NCBI GenBank assembly: GCA_026396205.1 | Contig: JAPLXF010000063.1 | Location: forward strand, 1 to 12,601 | Origin: Candidatus Moraniibacteriota bacterium | GTDB lineage: Bacteria; Patescibacteriota; Minisyncoccia; Moranbacterales; UBA2206 | DNA length: 12,601 bases | Direction: 5' to 3' | Part shown: positions 7,312 through 12,514 of the stretch, piece by piece | Layout of the letters: each line of letters starts with the position of its first letter | Position numbering within the stretch: the stretch's first letter is position 1 | Made by a program: the position numbers and the translations under genes | The notes under the pieces: model-generated | The model's input: the letters and a program-made list of their open reading frames with translations, nothing else | Databases searched by the model: none | What the model was told of the DNA's origin: nothing

Positions 7312-7362
7312 ATGTGCCTGCCACGTGTTCCGCCCTGGCGGAATTTACGTGGTTGCATGCAC
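7312..7362. repeat. Strong GC-rich palindrome in the divergent intergenic region
   Basis: Inner arms TTCCGCC/GGCGGAA surround a 2-nt loop. These are flanked by CCACGT/ACGTGG and, further out, GTGC/GCAC. Together with the family B hairpin beside it, it fills the 5' leader of the - operon. It is a repeat or structured leader of unknown role. Confidence 0.65.
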
Positions 7363-7368
7363 TTTATT

Positions 7369-7397
7369 ATTATACTATTCTTATTAAGTAAAGAAAA
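7369..7397 (-). promoter_or_regulatory. Possible sigma70-type promoter for the TMTC-like/radical SAM operon
   Basis: On the - strand a perfect TATAAT (7374-7369) lies 17 bp after TTTTCT (7397-7392), a weak -35. It would start an RNA of which the first ~90 nt contain the two hairpins at 7312-7362 and 7279-7310 before the ATG at 7275. The -10 is good and the -35 poor. Confidence 0.35.
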
Positions 7398-7425
7398 CCC
7401 GACTTTAAAAACTTTATGAACTTTA

Positions 7426-7492
7426 TTTACCCCGTGAAATAAAATTTCTCTGGAATTTTTTTTGCCTTTGGCAAAATATTTCATGGGGTGAA
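7426..7492 (+). repeat. Family B hairpin element, 67 bp, flanked by a 13-bp direct repeat
   Basis: The ends are TTTACCCCGTGAAAT (7426-7440) and ATTTCATGGGGTGAA (7478-7492). The interior has its own hairpin, TTTGCC/GGCAAA. Length matches the 3830-3896 copy exactly, but the stem sequence differs while staying paired. The 13-bp sequence AACTTTATGAACT occurs at 7410-7422 and again at 7491-7503. Confidence 0.8.
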
Positions 7493-7508
7493 CTTTATGA
7501 ACTAAATT

Positions 7509-8015
7509 ATGTCCGCATTGATATTGCACATTATTTTCCACTTCCTCTTAAGCCTCCTTGCCGGCGTTATCGTTTGGAAACTTTTTAATCATCCGCTTTT
7601 ATCCGTTTTATCCGCTATAATCGGCGGCGTTTTCGTTGATTTCGACCATTTTTTTGATTACTTTATAGCCTTCGGCCTGAAATTCAATTTATCCTATTTC
7701 ATAAATGGCTACCAATTCCTCAAAACCGACAAATTATATTTATTATTCCACGGCTGGGAATATGTTGTGATATTATTGATTCTAGCTTTAGTTTTAAAAA
7801 ATAGAACGTCTAGAACAGCTAGAACTATCTGGCTTGGTCTGGCTCTTGGCCTCCTTTTTCATCTAATCGCCGATGTGAATCTCAATAAAATTCCCGCTTC
7901 GACCTATTTCATCTCCTACCGCGCCGTAAATAATTTTGATTTGAAAAAGTTGGTAACACCGGAACATTGGGAAAGACACTTGATTTTAAAAAAAGATCTG
8001 CCTTATATTAATTAA
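7509..8015 (+). CDS. Polytopic membrane protein, possibly YdjM/DUF457-like metal-dependent hydrolase
   Basis: 168 residues with about four membrane helices (about 3-24, 30-55, 80-98 and 106-122). Histidine/aspartate motifs lie at helix ends: VDFDHFFDYF, FHGWEYV and LFHLIADVNLN. Their order (D-x-D-H, H-G, H-x2-x-D) recalls the membrane-bound metal-dependent hydrolase family of YdjM/DUF457, but the match is by eye and weak. ATG 7509 follows directly on the family B hairpin; no Shine-Dalgarno is seen. Residues about 98-107 are coded by three 9-bp units beginning AGAAC, another small in-frame tandem repeat. The gene stands alone on + between a divergent operon and fic. The gene itself is likely real; its function is open. 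Confidence 0.7.
   Translation: MSALILHIIFHFLLSLLAGVIVWKLFNHPLLSVLSAIIGGVFVDFDHFFDYFIAFGLKFNLSYFINGYQFLKTDKLYLLFHGWEYVVILLILALVLKNRTSRTARTIWLGLALGLLFHLIADVNLNKIPASTYFISYRAVNNFDLKKLVTPEHWERHLILKKDLPYIN
7803..7829 (+). repeat. Three 9-bp tandem units in the membrane protein gene
   Basis: AGAACGTCT, AGAACAGCT and AGAACTATC follow one another in frame and encode R-T-S, R-T-A and R-T-I in a basic cytosolic loop. The third unit is diverged. Confidence 0.5.
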
Positions 8016-8078
8016 ACTTTTAATACGAATGGATATAATTAGATATAGTTGAATTATGTCTAAAAATAGCGTTTGCCA

Positions 8079-8122
8079 TTGTAATCAAAATTGATTACAA
8101 TTGTCATCAGAGTTGATTACAA
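8079..8122. promoter_or_regulatory. Doubled 22-bp operator-like palindrome upstream of fic
   Basis: Two adjacent 22-bp dyads have half-sites TTGTAATCA/TGATTACAA (8079-8100) and TTGTCATCA/TGATTACAA (8101-8122). The first is near-perfect and the second has one mismatch pair in the outer half-site plus a changed centre. The period is exactly 22 bp, about two helical turns, and the second site ends 17 bp before the -35 at 8140. This is the classic arrangement for cooperative binding of a dimeric regulator. Which protein binds is not shown; the C-terminal winged-helix of Fic is one candidate. Confidence 0.65.
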
Positions 8123-8139
8123 AACTTCAAAAATTTGAA

Positions 8140-8168
8140 TTGACAATCGTCTAATAATCGTCTATAAT
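8140..8168 (+). promoter_or_regulatory. Consensus sigma70 promoter of fic
   Basis: TTGACA (8140-8145) and TATAAT (8163-8168) are separated by exactly 17 bp, a perfect consensus match. Transcription would start near 8175, leaving a leader of only about 20 nt with no Shine-Dalgarno before the ATG at 8197. It is the only promoter of this quality in the window, which together with the doubled dyad upstream suggests a strong but repressible gene. Confidence 0.8.
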
Positions 8169-8196
8169 AAGACTATAACATACAGCTAAAAATACA

Positions 8197-9228
8197 ATGT
8201 TTGAGCCAAAATATACAATTTCCAATCATCTATTAGCCAATATCAAAAGAATCACTGAAATTATTAGCGATCTAAACAGCCGCAGTTTTTCTGGCATAGT
8301 TCTAGCAGAATTAGAAAGAACAGCTAGGGAAATTTCCGCCTTTTCTTCCACAAGCATAGAAGGCAATCCTTTGCCATTGACAGATGTAAAAAGAATTTTA
8401 AAAAACAAGCCGGAGCATATTCGCGACAGTGAAAAAGAAGTTTTGAATTACAATAAGGCTCTAGTTGAATTAAACAGTTTAATTAAAAATGGAAAGCAAA
8501 TTTTTGATTTAGCTTTAATTCTGAAAATCCAAAAAACCATTGCCCAAGATCTGATTGAAGAATATCGTTGCGGACAGTTAAGAAAGGAACCGGTTTTCGT
8601 GAATAATCCAAAAATTCGCCAAACTGTCTATCTTCCGCCGGATTATTCGGATGTTCAGAAATTAATGAATGAATTATTGGAATATATCAGGAGTCAGGAA
8701 AATAAAATCGATCCTCTGATTTTAGCCGGAATTTTTCATAAACAATTTGTGATTATTCATCCCTTTATTGATGGAAATGGAAGAACAGCTCGCATGGCTA
8801 CAAAAGTGCTTTTGGCTAAGATGGGGCTTAATACCTTTAATCTTTTTAGTTTTGAAAATTATTATAATAAAAATGTTACTAAATATTTTCGAGAGGTTGG
8901 GTTGCTTGGCAATTATTATGACCTTGAAAATACAATCGATTTCACTTCATGGCTCGAATATTTTACGGATGGTATTATTGATGAATTGCTTCGAGTGGAA
9001 AAAAATATGATTCAAAAAAATATTTCCCCGCAAACAGCATTGAGAGACTATCATCAAAAAATTATTGATTATATCAAAAAAAATGGCTACATCAGCGATC
9101 GTGATTATGCCAAACTAACAGATCGTGCTAAACCTACGAGAAATCTTGATTTTAGAAAATTAATAGAATTGAATATTATTGAAAAACAGGGCAAAGGCAA
9201 GGCAACTTTTTATAAGTTGAAAAAATAA
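8197..9228 (+). CDS. Fic family protein (AMPylase-type), class II, with C-terminal winged helix
   Basis: 343 residues. The Fic active-site motif HPFIDGNGRTAR is at 188-199, with catalytic H188 and the phosphate-binding GNGR loop. The inhibitory helix motif (S/T)xxxE(G/N) is present as STSIEGN at 51-57, N-terminal to the Fic core, which defines a class II self-inhibited enzyme. A QTVYLPP segment forms the flap. Residues about 285-343 look like a winged-helix DNA-binding domain (DYIKKNGYISDRDYAKLTD, ending IEKQGKGKATFYKLKK). Family members usually transfer AMP or another nucleotide from a nucleoside triphosphate to hydroxyl groups on target proteins. No separate antitoxin gene is adjacent, fitting internal inhibition. 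It has its own promoter with a doubled dyad; the winged helix suggests autoregulation (inference). Length is normal for Fic-wHTH proteins. Confidence 0.92.
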   Translation: MFEPKYTISNHLLANIKRITEIISDLNSRSFSGIVLAELERTAREISAFSSTSIEGNPLPLTDVKRILKNKPEHIRDSEKEVLNYNKALVELNSLIKNGKQIFDLALILKIQKTIAQDLIEEYRCGQLRKEPVFVNNPKIRQTVYLPPDYSDVQKLMNELLEYIRSQENKIDPLILAGIFHKQFVIIHPFIDGNGRTARMATKVLLAKMGLNTFNLFSFENYYNKNVTKYFREVGLLGNYYDLENTIDFTSWLEYFTDGIIDELLRVEKNMIQKNISPQTALRDYHQKIIDYIKKNGYISDRDYAKLTDRAKPTRNLDFRKLIELNIIEKQGKGKATFYKLKK

Positions 9229-9238
9229 CAACTAGGAA

Positions 9239-9284
9239 TTTACCCTGTTGAATGCGCGTATGCGCAATTATTCAATAGGGCGAA
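9239..9284 (+). repeat. Family B hairpin element, 46 bp, between fic and the GT2 gene
   Basis: TTTACCCTGTTGAAT (9239-9253) pairs with ATTCAATAGGGCGAA (9270-9284); the loop contains TGCGC/GCGCA. It begins 10 bp after the fic stop and ends 7 bp before the next ATG, so it may act as a terminator or translation modulator. Confidence 0.75.
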
Positions 9285-9291
9285 GAGAAAA

Positions 9292-10242
9292 ATGAAAACA
9301 TTACCATTAGTTTCAGTCATCGTAACAACAAAAAATGAGGAATTTAACATATCCAGCTGTCTCAAGAGTCTTCTGAGCCAGACCTACCCTCAAGATAAAA
9401 ACGAAATTATCGTCGTTGACAATAACTCTACTGACAAAACCAAAGACATAGTTGAAGAATTTGCTAGGGGGTTTACCCAGTTGAATCTGAAAGTATTCAA
9501 CTACGGGCCTGAACGCTCCGCCCAACGCAACTACGGCATAGCCAAATCCAGCGGTGAATATTTTCTCTATCTGGACGCGGATATGACTTTAAGCAAAAAT
9601 GTAATCAAAGATTGCGTTGATAGGATAACTGTCATTCCCGCGCAGGCGGGAATCCAGTCAAACAACCTCGTAGGCCTCTACATATCCGAAATAGTCACCG
9701 GCAATAGTTTTTGGAGTAAGGTTAGAAGGTTTGAAAGAAGCTTTTATGACGGAACAGTCATAGATTGTGTTCGATTTATTAAAAAAGAGATTTTTCAAAA
9801 AGTCGGCGGGTTTGATGAAAATTTAACTGGTCCGGAAGACTGGGATCTTGATAAGAAGATAAGGAAGGCTTGCCCCGTAGCGAGCGATAGCTCTGCTACT
9901 GGGGTTGGATTAATAAAAACACCCATCTATCACAACGAAGCGGAATTTAACCTTAAAAAATACCTCACTAAAAAGAGCTACTACGCTAAAAATTTTGATA
10001 TATATATTTCAAAATGGTCCCGGTCAGATAATTTTCAATCTGACGGGATAAAGGCAAAGATTGATCCGGATATTAAAAGACAATTTGGATTTTATTACCG
10101 ATTCTTAGGAGTTTTTATTGAAAAAAGAAAGCTTGTCCCGTCGGATGACTCGGGATGGAAGAAAATTTTAGTTCATCCGATTTTGTTTGGGGGTATATTG
10201 ACATTAAGAATTCTAGTCGGTTTAAAATTTTTACTTAGATAA
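9292..10242 (+). CDS. GT2 glycosyltransferase riddled with in-frame palindromic inserts
   Basis: 316 residues. GT-A motifs: VSVIVTTKNEE (7-17), VDNNSTDKT (42-50), the metal-binding DAD at 95-97 in YLDADM, GPERSAQRN (72-80), RRFERSFYDGTVID (145-158), GGFDENLTGPEDWDLD (172-187) and YHNEAEFNLKKYL (213-225). These identify a conserved GT2 subgroup that adds a sugar in surface-glycan assembly; donor and acceptor are unknown. The odd point is up to five palindromic DNA segments in frame between these motifs: residues about 60-75, 114-122, 192-205, 243-252 and 281-288. All fall in stretches where the family is not conserved, so the fold is probably kept. ATG 9292 is close to a weak purine stretch GAAGAG. 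A hairpin precedes and a family A element follows, 3 bp after the stop codon. Confidence 0.85.
   Translation: MKTLPLVSVIVTTKNEEFNISSCLKSLLSQTYPQDKNEIIVVDNNSTDKTKDIVEEFARGFTQLNLKVFNYGPERSAQRNYGIAKSSGEYFLYLDADMTLSKNVIKDCVDRITVIPAQAGIQSNNLVGLYISEIVTGNSFWSKVRRFERSFYDGTVIDCVRFIKKEIFQKVGGFDENLTGPEDWDLDKKIRKACPVASDSSATGVGLIKTPIYHNEAEFNLKKYLTKKSYYAKNFDIYISKWSRSDNFQSDGIKAKIDPDIKRQFGFYYRFLGVFIEKRKLVPSDDSGWKKILVHPILFGGILTLRILVGLKFLLR
9471..9514 (+). repeat. Probable family B hairpin inside the GT2 gene
   Basis: AGTTGAAT (9479-9486) and ATTCAACT (9495-9502) pair perfectly; outside lie GTTTACCC and GGGCCTGAAC, resembling family B ends. It encodes G-F-T-Q-L-N-L-K-V-F-N-Y. The right outer end coincides with the conserved GPER motif, so that part may be native and the similarity partly chance. 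Confidence 0.5.
9631..9657 (+). repeat. In-frame GTCATTCCCG palindrome inside the GT2 gene
   Basis: The arms ATTCCCGC (9634-9641) and GCGGGAAT (9646-9653) pair perfectly around a 4-nt loop. It encodes V-I-P-A-Q-A-G-I-Q, a peptide familiar as the translation of the ATTCCCGC...GCGGGAAT class of bacterial interspersed repeat. It sits between the VDRIT and NNLVGLYI segments of the protein. Confidence 0.85.
9865..9906 (+). repeat. In-frame family B/C hairpin inside the GT2 gene
   Basis: The segment starts AAGGCTTGCCCCGT, a 14-bp string repeated exactly at 11837-11850. CCCCGTAGC pairs with GCTAC-T-GGGG and inner GAG/CTC extend the stem. It encodes K-A-C-P-V-A-S-D-S-S-A-T-G between DKKIR and VGLIKTPIYHNE, where the family normally has only a few residues (from memory of the family). 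Confidence 0.75.
10019..10047 (+). repeat. In-frame palindrome inside the GT2 gene (fourth)
   Basis: CCCGGTCAGAT (10019-10029) pairs with ATCTGACGGG (10038-10047), a 10-bp stem with a single bulged G and an 8-nt loop. It encodes S-R-S-D-N-F-Q-S-D-G, a polar stretch between the ISKW and IDPDIKRQFGF segments. Confidence 0.65.
10136..10155 (+). repeat. In-frame palindrome inside the GT2 gene (fifth)
   Basis: TCCCG and CGGGA pair across a 10-nt middle that can itself pair GTC with GAC. It encodes most of L-V-P-S-D-D-S-G between IEKRK and WKKILVHP. It is short, so support is moderate. Confidence 0.5.
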
Positions 10243-10245
10243 AAA

Positions 10246-10294
10246 AGACATCTGGTGTCTTTCAGTCGTTATGGTCGCGAGAAACCGGATGTCT
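10246..10294 (+). repeat. Family A 49-bp palindromic element, copy 3
   Basis: The left arm AGACATCTGGTGTCT (10246-10260) and right arm AGAAACCGGATGTCT (10280-10294) pair with one mismatch and one G-T pair. The element begins 3 bp after the stop of the GT2 gene. Its flanks are AA on both sides. It is the most decayed right arm of the six. Confidence 0.9.
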
Positions 10295-10347
10295 AAATTA
10301 ATCTTATTTACCCTATTAAATAAATTTTAAATTTTTACCAAATTTAC

Positions 10348-10505
10348 ATGTTGTATGTCTATGTTTTGAAAAGTAATAAAGATAGCAAGAATTATGTAGG
10401 TTTTACTAAAAATTTAAAATTAAGACTCACCCTGTTAAATCTAATTTTTATTTAACAGGGTAAAAGCAACATAGAAAAACAGTGCGAGTCTTATTTAATA
10501 GGGTG
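10348..10505 (+). pseudogene. Decayed GIY-YIG nuclease-domain protein
   Basis: From ATG 10348 the frame reads M-L-Y-V-Y-V-L-K-S, then N-Y-V-G-F-T-K-N-L-K-L-R-L, the hallmark first strands of GIY-YIG endonuclease domains (YVYVLKS followed by YVGFT). The reading is cut at TAA 10453-10455, which lies inside a family B hairpin (10430-10464). After the hairpin, in the same frame, GKSNIEK and CESYLIG follow, which resemble the later part of short GIY-YIG proteins, with material missing between. Complete relatives are about 80-100 residues; here the intact part is 35. I read it as an interrupted and shortened gene. It could still be translated as a short peptide. It lies inside an inverted-repeat pair, which hints that it once belonged to a small mobile unit. 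Confidence 0.6.
10430..10464 (-). repeat. Inner family B hairpin inside the GIY-YIG remnant
   Basis: CACCCTGTTAAAT and ATTTAACAGGGTAAA pair around a short AT-rich loop. Read on the - strand, the ends are TTTACCC and GGGTGA, so it is a family B copy in the reverse orientation, nested in the larger pair at 10306-10508. It supplies the stop codon that ends the GIY-YIG frame. Confidence 0.7.
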
Positions 10506-11024
10506 AACTTAAAATCTAAAATCCGCGAAATTCCCAACTGGCCTATCAAGGACGTCAATTTTAAGGATATTACAACTTTATTGCAGGATAAAAAAGTTTT
10601 TAGATATGTCATTGATGAAATGGCCAAGCCCTTCCTGAATAAAAAGATTGACAAGATTGTAGCGATTGACGCTCGAGGTTTTATTCTGGCTTCGCCTATC
10701 GCTTATAAACTTAACACTGGGGTTTGTTTGGTAAGAAAGAAGGGAAAACTGCCCTATAAAACAATTTCCGCAACTTATATGAAGGAGTATGGGCCTGATA
10801 CATTAACCATACATAAAGATACCATCAAGCCGGGAGAAAAAGTCCTAGTTGTAGATGATTTGCTGGCTACCGGCGGCACTTTGGGCGCAGCTGTTAAACT
10901 CATTGAAAAACTAGGTGGTAAAATTCAAGGAATTTCTCTTATTATTGACCTGCAATTTTTAGGCGGAAGCCAGAAATTTAAAAAATATAATTTACATTAT
11001 TTAGTCAGTTATGACAAAGAATAA
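10503..11024 (+). CDS. apt: Adenine phosphoribosyltransferase
   Basis: 173 residues from GTG 10503. It shows the full APRT pattern: NLKSKIREIPNWP and VNFKDITTLL at the N-terminus, AIDARGFILASPIAY, RKKGKLPYKTISATYMKEYG, and the PRPP-binding loop VLVVDDLLATGGTLGAA. The reaction is adenine + PRPP to AMP + pyrophosphate, a cytosolic purine-salvage step. The start is uncertain. No ATG precedes the conserved N-terminus; GTG 10503 gives V-N-L-K-S-K, the usual length, while GTG 10482 would add seven residues coded by the repeat region. GTG 10503 itself lies in the right end (GGGTGAAC) of a family B inverted repeat. The gene runs directly into the methylthioadenosine phosphorylase, which supplies its substrate adenine, so the pair acts in one pathway. 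Confidence 0.9.
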   Translation: MNLKSKIREIPNWPIKDVNFKDITTLLQDKKVFRYVIDEMAKPFLNKKIDKIVAIDARGFILASPIAYKLNTGVCLVRKKGKLPYKTISATYMKEYGPDTLTIHKDTIKPGEKVLVVDDLLATGGTLGAAVKLIEKLGGKIQGISLIIDLQFLGGSQKFKKYNLHYLVSYDKE

Positions 11025-11030
11025 CTCTAA

Positions 11031-11079
11031 AGACATCCGGTGTCTTTCGGATGTTCCGGTCGCGAGACACCGGATGTCT
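11031..11079 (+). repeat. Family A 49-bp palindromic element, copy 4, at the start of the MTA phosphorylase gene
   Basis: The left arm AGACATCCGGTGTCT (11031-11045) and right arm AGACACCGGATGTCT (11065-11079) are perfectly complementary. It begins 6 bp after the apt stop. It is open in the frame of the downstream gene, giving D-I-R-C-L-S-x6-R-H-R-M-S, and its right arm contains the ATG at 11074. AA flanks both sides. Confidence 0.93.
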
Positions 11080-11814
11080 AAATTAAAAATCGGCATCATC
11101 GGCGGCAGTGGATTGGATGATCCGAAAATACTCAAAAATTTTCGGGAAATCTCGGTCAAAACTCCTTTTGGAAAACTTTCCAGTGTTTTGACTTGCGGAA
11201 AAATCGGTAACACCGAGGTTGCTATTTTAGCCCGGCACGGCAAAAAGCATACTATTATTCCGACTCATGTTCCATACCGCGCCAACATCTGGGCCATGCA
11301 AAAAATCGGCTGCACCCATATTTTAGCCACCACAGCCTGCGGATCGCTGCGGGAGAAATTCAAGCCGGGAGATATAATTTTTATTGACCAATTTATTGAC
11401 AATACCAAGCATCGGATTCTGACTTTTTACGAGGATAAACTGGTGCATACTCCGATGGCTGAACCCTTCAGTGCGGAAATGCGGAAAAATTTGATTAAAT
11501 CGGCAAAAAAGCTTAAAATAAGACATCATTCCAGTGGGACAATGATTACTATTGAAGGTCCGCGGTTTTCCACCAAAGCGGAATCGCATATGTTCCGAGG
11601 TTGGGGTGCGGACTTAATTAATATGTCTACTGTTCCGGAAGTTATTTTAGCCAATGAGCTGGGAATCCCATATCAAACTATCGCAATGTCAACCGATTAT
11701 GATTGCTGGAAAGAAGATGAGGAATCAGTAACTTTTGAAATTATACTCAAGCGTATGTCTGATAACGCCGATAAGGTTAAAAGATTGTTGGTTGAAGTTA
11801 TCCGACAGTTTTAA
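11074..11814 (+). CDS. mtnP: S-methyl-5'-thioadenosine phosphorylase
   Basis: 246 residues from ATG 11074. Motifs of the MTAP/PNP class II family: KIGIIGGSGL at the N-terminus, ARHGKKHTIIPTHVPYRANIWA, ATTACGSLREKFKPGD, TIEGPRFSTKAES, NMSTVPEVILANELGIPYQTIAMSTDYDCWKE. The aspartates in DYDCW mark specificity for 6-amino purines, favouring methylthioadenosine over guanosine/inosine. The reaction is methylthioadenosine + phosphate to adenine + 5-methylthioribose-1-phosphate; the adenine can be used by the adjacent apt product. Two starts are possible: ATG 11011, overlapping the apt end by 14 nt and translating the whole family A element (267 residues), or ATG 11074, inside the element's right arm, giving the family's normal N-terminus M-S-K-L-K-I-G. 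I prefer 11074 on homology, but overlap coupling would favour 11011. Confidence 0.9.
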   Translation: MSKLKIGIIGGSGLDDPKILKNFREISVKTPFGKLSSVLTCGKIGNTEVAILARHGKKHTIIPTHVPYRANIWAMQKIGCTHILATTACGSLREKFKPGDIIFIDQFIDNTKHRILTFYEDKLVHTPMAEPFSAEMRKNLIKSAKKLKIRHHSSGTMITIEGPRFSTKAESHMFRGWGADLINMSTVPEVILANELGIPYQTIAMSTDYDCWKEDEESVTFEIILKRMSDNADKVKRLLVEVIRQF

Positions 11815-11836
11815 TAAAATATAACAGCAATGGAAT

Positions 11837-11870
11837 AAGGCTTGCCCCGTCATTTATGACCTTGGGGTCA
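11837..11870 (+). repeat. Family B/C hairpin downstream of mtnP
   Basis: CCCCGTCAT and ATGACCTTGGGG pair around TT. It starts with AAGGCTTGCCCCGT, identical to the start of the in-gene copy at 9865, and its stem is nearly the same as at 7279-7310. It follows the mtnP stop by about 20 bp and may act as a terminator, though the following sequence is A-rich rather than T-rich. Confidence 0.7.
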
Positions 11871-11905
11871 AAAAATTATTAATTGAAACAATCACAAGAC
11901 TTTAA

Positions 11906-11954
11906 AGACATCCGGTGTCTTTTGGATGTTATGGTCGCGAGACACCGGATGTCT
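11906..11954 (+). repeat. Family A 49-bp palindromic element, copy 5
   Basis: The left arm AGACATCCGGTGTCT (11906-11920) and right arm AGACACCGGATGTCT (11940-11954) are perfectly complementary and identical to the arms of copy 4. It lies 17 bp before the ATG of the next gene. The ATG in its right arm opens a three-codon frame (M-S-K, then TAA). Confidence 0.93.
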
Positions 11955-11971
11955 AAATAAATTAAAAACAT

Positions 11972-12508
11972 ATGACAACCAAAGAAAAAGTAATCGCCGT
12001 TATAATCTTAATTTTAGTAGGAATATCTTACCGACTATTCCCGCATCCGCCTAATTTTGCGCCGGTGGCGGCTATTTCCTTGTTTTCCGGATTTTATTTC
12101 CGCCGCTATTTTATTTTTATTCCGGTGGTTATTATGCTTGTCAGCGATATTTTCATCGGGTTTTATGATTGGAAATTGATGGCGGTTGTTTATTTTAGCT
12201 TTATTTTGGTTTGCTTCATTGGAATTTTGATGAGAAAAAATAAATCAGTTTTATCTTTAATCGGTTACTCATTAACGGGTTCAATTTTATTTTTCCTGCT
12301 GACTAATTTCGCGGTTTGGTTTTTCGCTTCGTGGTATCCGCATAATTTTCAGGGATTGACTGAATGTTACCTAATGGCTATTCCTTTTTTCAAAAATACC
12401 ATTGCCGGGGATTTGTTTTATGCTTCAGTTATTTTCGGTTGTTATGAAATCCTAGCCCAACCTAAAGAAAAATTGGCTTTTTTGTGGAATAGGCCGAAAA
12501 CAATTTAA
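11972..12508 (+). CDS. DUF6580-like membrane protein
   Basis: 178 residues with about five membrane helices (about 6-22, 28-62, 68-88, 96-120 and 140-165). Conserved-looking loops are HPPNFAPVAAISLFSGFYF, VSDIFIGFYDW, LTNFAVWFFASWYP, and the run from GLTECY to IPFFKNTIAGDLFY. This pattern fits a family of small bacterial membrane proteins I know as DUF6580, whose fold resembles the substrate-binding subunits of ECF transporters; no function is established and I infer none. ATG 11972 lies in CATATG, 17 bp after family A copy 5, with no Shine-Dalgarno. Another family A copy begins 6 bp after the stop, so the gene is bracketed by two copies in the same orientation. Confidence 0.8.
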   Translation: MTTKEKVIAVIILILVGISYRLFPHPPNFAPVAAISLFSGFYFRRYFIFIPVVIMLVSDIFIGFYDWKLMAVVYFSFILVCFIGILMRKNKSVLSLIGYSLTGSILFFLLTNFAVWFFASWYPHNFQGLTECYLMAIPFFKNTIAGDLFYASVIFGCYEILAQPKEKLAFLWNRPKTI

Positions 12509-12514
12509 AATTAA

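Larger units (their letters stand above)
10306..10508 (+). repeat. Family B inverted-repeat pair bracketing a GIY-YIG remnant
   Basis: ATTTACCCTATTAAATAA (10306-10323) and TTATTTAATAGGGTGAAC (10491-10508) are complementary at 16 of 18 positions. They carry the same TTTACCC / GGGTGAA ends as the short family B hairpins but enclose 167 bp, including the GIY-YIG fragment and an inner family B hairpin in the opposite orientation. Confidence 0.65.

Noticed and set aside
8034..8039. TATAAT at 8034-8039 as a second fic promoter
   Set aside because: No acceptable -35 lies 16-18 bp upstream, and the TTGACA/TATAAT pair at 8140-8168 is far better.
8054..8064. ATGTCTAAA near 8055 as a remnant of the family A right arm
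   Set aside because: Only nine bases match and there is no left arm or core nearby; chance is likely in AT-rich DNA.
11323..11589. 88-codon antisense open frame within mtnP
   Set aside because: The overlapping + frame has all MTAP motifs; the antisense product resembles nothing and has no initiation signal.
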